The notes below the pieces were generated by a model. It had not been told where the DNA came from. It worked only from the letters and a program-made list of their open reading frames with translations, and made no database searches. This document shows, one piece after another, positions 6,647-8,454 of a stretch of DNA of 8,454 bases. The stretch's first letter is position 1. Each line of letters begins with the position of its first letter. Source of the stretch: Anaerolineales bacterium (GTDB lineage: Bacteria; Chloroflexota; Anaerolineae; Anaerolineales; UBA4823); NCBI GenBank assembly GCA_028687395.1, contig JAQUAE010000061.1, positions 1 to 8,454 of the forward strand, given 5' to 3'. Made by a program: the position numbers and the translations under genes.

Positions 6647-6676
6647 CCATTCACCCTTTCCCGGCTTACCAGCAGG

Positions 6677-6706
6677 GTAACTTTTAAGGTACTGGTTGCA
6701 TCTAAT
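6677..6706 (+). promoter_or_regulatory. Candidate ECF-sigma (autoregulatory) promoter, copy 1
   Basis: GTAACTT (6677-6683), 16 nt, then ATCTAA (6700-6705) closely follows the E. coli RpoE layout GGAACTT-N16-GTCTAA. The -10 part is embedded in CTGGTTGCATCTAAT (6692-6706), which recurs with one change at 7600-7614 before the oxidoreductase gene. A short inverted repeat TTACC-N5-GGTAA (6666-6680) overlaps the -35. Expected start about 6711-6713. Confidence 0.6.
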
Positions 6707-7316
6707 GGTTGAAGAGAAACGCGACGCCATGTTCTCCCTCGAGGCGCTCAAGGGCGGCAACCGCAGCGAGTTTGCCCGCCTGGTGGAGGCTAATTATCAG
6801 CTCATCTACCGCCTGGCGTTCAAGATACTCGGAAACCAGCAAGACGCCGAGGATGCTTTGCAGGAGACGTTCATCAAGGCCTTTCGCTACTTGAAGGACT
6901 TCGATGGTCGCTCCAGCATCTCGACCTGGTTATACCGCATCGCCACCAACGAGGCGCTGATGATCCTGCGCAAACACAAGGTGGATATGGTCTCGGTCGA
7001 CGAACCGCTGGCTGAGGGCGAGGAAGAAAAGGAGCCTTTGCAGATTGTGGATTGGTGCTGCATGCCTGAGGAAGAGTTGATGTCTTCGGAAGCCAAACAG
7101 ACCCTGGACCGCGCCATCGAGCGCCTGCCGGTGAGCTTGCGCCTGGTGTTCGTCTTGCGGGATATCCAGGGCCTCTCCACCCGCGAGACAGGGGAAGTGC
7201 TGGACTTGAGCGATACGGCAGTGAAGACCCGGCTTTCACGCGCTCGCTTGCGCTTGCGCGAGGACCTCTCCGGTTACTTCGGCGACCGCATGATCGCCTT
7301 ACAGGGGAAAGTGTAG
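6705..7316 (+). CDS. ECF-type RNA polymerase sigma factor (sigma70 regions 2 and 4)
   Basis: From the ATG at 6705 this is a 203-residue alternative sigma factor. Region 2 spans the stretch from SEFARLVEANYQLIYRL to STWLYRIATNEAL, including the core-binding and -10-recognition part with DAEDALQETFIKAFRYL. Region 4 spans EAKQTLDRAIERLPVSLRL, VFVLRDIQGLSTRETGEVL and the DNA-reading helix DTAVKTRLSRARLRLRE. Region 3 is absent, as expected for ECF sigmas. The linker is acidic and contains a vicinal Cys pair (DWCCMPEEE). Three starts compete: a TTG at 6696 with TAAGG 6 nt upstream, the ATG at 6705, and an ATG at 6729 (195 residues). If the promoter at 6677-6706 is used, only 6729 is available. The anti-sigma gene follows 1 nt after the stop. 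That small zinc-thiol partner and the downstream oxidoreductase suggest a redox or thiol stress signal; the signal itself is inferred. Confidence 0.93.
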   Translation: MVEEKRDAMFSLEALKGGNRSEFARLVEANYQLIYRLAFKILGNQQDAEDALQETFIKAFRYLKDFDGRSSISTWLYRIATNEALMILRKHKVDMVSVDEPLAEGEEEKEPLQIVDWCCMPEEELMSSEAKQTLDRAIERLPVSLRLVFVLRDIQGLSTRETGEVLDLSDTAVKTRLSRARLRLREDLSGYFGDRMIALQGKV

Positions 7317-7317
7317 T

Positions 7318-7566
7318 ATGGAACACGAAGAATGCCGCCACCTGTTGGGAGAGCTTTCCGAGTACATCGATGGCACGCTCGAAGCTAAATTGTGCGCGGA
7401 GATCGAGCGGCACCTGTTGGAATGCGAGCGCTGCCGGGTGGTGGTGGATACCCTGCACAAGACCGTCTATCTGGTGCAAAGCACCGCCAGTGAAGTGCAG
7501 GTTCCGCAGGAGGTGCGCCAGCGCCTGTTCAAGCGCCTGGACCTGGATGATTTCGTTCAGAAGTGA
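7318..7566 (+). CDS. Zinc-binding anti-sigma factor (ZAS / zf-HC2 type), soluble
   Basis: An 82-residue protein directly after the sigma gene, reading like the ZAS anti-sigma domain. It has C6 and H8 near the N-terminus, the YIDGTL turn (16-21), and the H-x3-C-x2-C zinc motif HLLECERC (H32, C36, C39), then a helix that would clamp the sigma factor. C26 is an additional cysteine. No transmembrane segment or extracytoplasmic domain exists, so it should act in the cytosol, like RsrA or ChrR-type factors, rather than sensing across the membrane. In thiol-sensing relatives, oxidation of the zinc-ligand cysteines releases zinc and the sigma factor. AGGGG (7303-7307) lies 10 nt before the ATG, inside the end of the sigma gene, and the one-base gap between stop and start suggests coupled translation for balanced amounts. 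Whether it truly senses oxidation is not shown by sequence alone. Confidence 0.88.
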   Translation: MEHEECRHLLGELSEYIDGTLEAKLCAEIERHLLECERCRVVVDTLHKTVYLVQSTASEVQVPQEVRQRLFKRLDLDDFVQK

Positions 7567-7577
7567 TGGTGTTGGGG

Positions 7578-7595
7578 AAAAGGATGCCACCTTTT
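7578..7595 (+). repeat. Inverted repeat just after the anti-sigma gene, overlapping the next promoter's -35
   Basis: AAAAGG (7578-7583), a 6-nt loop and CCTTTT (7590-7595) form a perfect 6-bp inverted repeat 11 nt after the anti-sigma stop. It could be a weak terminator ending in four Ts, or an operator over the -35 of the oxidoreductase promoter. The stem is short, so the assignment is tentative. Confidence 0.35.
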
Positions 7596-7614
7596 GCCGC
7601 TGGTCGCATCTAAT
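7586..7614 (+). promoter_or_regulatory. Candidate ECF-sigma promoter, copy 2, of the disulfide oxidoreductase gene
   Basis: GCCACCT (7586-7592), 15 nt and ATCTAA (7608-7613) resemble copy 1 before the sigma gene. The block CTGGTCGCATCTAAT (7600-7614) matches copy 1 at 14 of 15 positions, and both are preceded by CTTTT. Expected start about 7618-7621. This implies the oxidoreductase is a target of the sigma factor encoded just upstream. Confidence 0.6.
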
Positions 7615-7838
7615 AAGACAGTGCACCATCCTGTGTGCACGCATGCAAAGGCAACCGAGATGAGACGCGCGGAGCAGCCGCATGCCAGCGAACGTTGGCG
7701 AGTGGAGACGGGTGAACCCCTGCGGGAGCTCGCCCTGCCAAAGGGCGAAGCCCGCCCAAACACCCCCTCCTCCCCCCAACTGCGTAAGTCCTAAAATTAT
7801 TGATCCCGCCCCGTGAGGACGGAAGGAGACGAGTTGGT
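7615..7838 (+). promoter_or_regulatory. Long non-coding leader of the disulfide oxidoreductase mRNA with hairpins and a C-rich tract
   Basis: About 220 nt separate the predicted start from the ATG, and I see no convincing gene here. It holds a 6-bp hairpin at the very 5' end (GTGCAC at 7621-7626 and 7635-7640, 8-nt loop). A two-part stem follows: GCGGG 7722-7726 with CCCGC 7751-7755, enclosing TCGCCCT 7730-7736 with AGGGCGA 7742-7748. Next is a C-rich tract (7761-7778). The strong Shine-Dalgarno GGAAGGAG (7821-7828) lies 10 nt before the ATG. CTCCTCC (7767-7773) can pair with that site with one bulged A. Confidence 0.45.
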
Positions 7839-8454
7839 ATGAGTGAAAAGTTATTGAATGAAGACATCGCCAGGCAGGTGCAGGAGGCCTTCGGCCAGTT
7901 GGCGGAGCCCGTAGAGGTGTTGTATTTTGGGCGTAAAGAGGCGTGCGATTACTGTGACGATACGCAGCAGCTTCTCGAAGAAGTCGTCGCCCTATCGGAC
8001 AAGCTCAACCTGCAGGTGTACGATCTGGATGAGGACGCCGTGGTGGCCAACCAGTACAAGGTGGACAAGGCGCCAGGAATCGTGCTCGCCGGGCAGGATG
8101 GAGAAAAGGTGCAGGATTTCGGCATTCGTTACGCCGGCATCCCCGCCGGGCATGAGTTTTCTTCCCTGATCCAGGGTTTGCTGCTGGTATCCTCGCGCGA
8201 GTCGGGCTTGAATTCCGCCACGCGCGATTTCCTGGGGGGATTGACTGAACCGGTGCAACTGCAGGTCTTCGTCACCCCAACCTGCCCGTATTGCCCGCGC
8301 GCCGTCATCCTTGCCCACCAGATGGCTCTGGAAAGCCCGCTGGTCGAAGCCGAAATGGTGGAGGCCACCGAGTTCCCCGAGCTCTCCGACCGCTTCGGCG
8401 TGAGCGGTGTGCCGCACACGACCATTAACAGCGGCGCCGGCACGGTGATTGGCG
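7839..8454 (+). CDS. Protein disulfide oxidoreductase (PDO / glutaredoxin-like, two thioredoxin folds), 3' end outside window
   Basis: The frame from the ATG at 7839 is open for 205 codons to the window edge. It encodes two tandem thioredoxin-like units, each with a CXXC active site. Unit one has CDYC (C36, C39) and the cis-proline near P79 (KAPG). Unit two has CPYC (C149, C152) after QVFVTPT and the cis-proline at P192 (GVPHT). This arrangement, including the CPYC second site, matches the Pyrococcus-type PDO/glutaredoxin-like family of about 220-230 residues, so only a short C-terminal piece should be missing. Such cytosolic enzymes form, reduce or shuffle protein disulfides and can accept electrons from a thioredoxin reductase-like partner. 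GGAAGGAG lies 10 nt upstream and fixes the start. The gene has its own ECF-like promoter behind the sigma/anti-sigma pair, suggesting induction on disulfide stress. AhpF-like N-terminal domains share the fold but lack two CXXC sites. Confidence 0.88.
   Translation, partial: MSEKLLNEDIARQVQEAFGQLAEPVEVLYFGRKEACDYCDDTQQLLEEVVALSDKLNLQVYDLDEDAVVANQYKVDKAPGIVLAGQDGEKVQDFGIRYAGIPAGHEFSSLIQGLLLVSSRESGLNSATRDFLGGLTEPVQLQVFVTPTCPYCPRAVILAHQMALESPLVEAEMVEATEFPELSDRFGVSGVPHTTINSGAGTVIG

Noticed and set aside
6874..7779. Minus-strand open frame of about 300 codons opposite the sigma and anti-sigma genes
   Set aside because: It is an antisense shadow of clearly recognisable sigma and zinc anti-sigma genes; its product shows low-complexity Arg/Pro/Ser content and no motif.

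Overview
This 8.45 kb window has the look of a chromosome segment from a GC-rich (about 60%) anaerobic, possibly thermophilic bacterium. My best guess is Chloroflexota, class Anaerolineae. The guess rests on gene content: an NDP-forming acyl-CoA synthetase, a one-chain double ECF ATPase, a SAM hydroxide adenosyltransferase and a Pyrococcus-type protein disulfide oxidoreductase. No marker gene fixes the taxonomy. I see no mobile elements, CRISPR arrays, tRNAs or rRNAs.

Left arm (1-6476, all on the minus strand). In the direction of transcription: an RsmF-like RNA m5C methyltransferase (6476-4977); then a tight cassette of SAM hydroxide adenosyltransferase/DUF62 (4884-4096), a fused two-domain ECF ATPase (4092-2452), an ECF substrate-binding S component (2418-1480) and EcfT (1406-546); last, the 5' part of an ADP-forming acetyl-CoA synthetase-type protein (440-1, cut by the window edge). 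The DUF62, ATPase, S and T genes look like one operon for a dedicated (group I) ECF importer whose substrate cannot be read from the sequence. The methyltransferase and DUF62 genes each have a plausible upstream promoter of the form TTGCRC-N17-TATCAT. The acyl-CoA synthetase gene has its own TATAAT-type candidate.

Right arm (6477-8454, plus strand, divergent from the methyltransferase). An ECF-type sigma factor (about 6705-7316) is followed after 1 nt by a small soluble zinc-binding anti-sigma factor (7318-7566). After a 272-nt gap comes a two-CXXC glutaredoxin-like protein disulfide oxidoreductase (7839 to the window end, truncated). The element CTGGTYGCATCTAAT occurs just before the sigma gene and again between the anti-sigma and oxidoreductase genes. 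Each copy is preceded at RpoE-like spacing by a GTAACTTTT or GCCACCTTTT -35-like block. This fits an autoregulated sigma factor, held by a thiol/zinc anti-sigma, that also drives a disulfide-handling enzyme. The logic resembles SigR-RsrA-thioredoxin in actinomycetes, but with a PDO-type enzyme as target.

The two most interesting parts are this candidate redox regulon, whose target gene has a long structured leader, and the pairing of a SAM-hydrolysing enzyme with an orphan ECF transporter. All functions are inferred from motifs and context; nothing was searched or computed.
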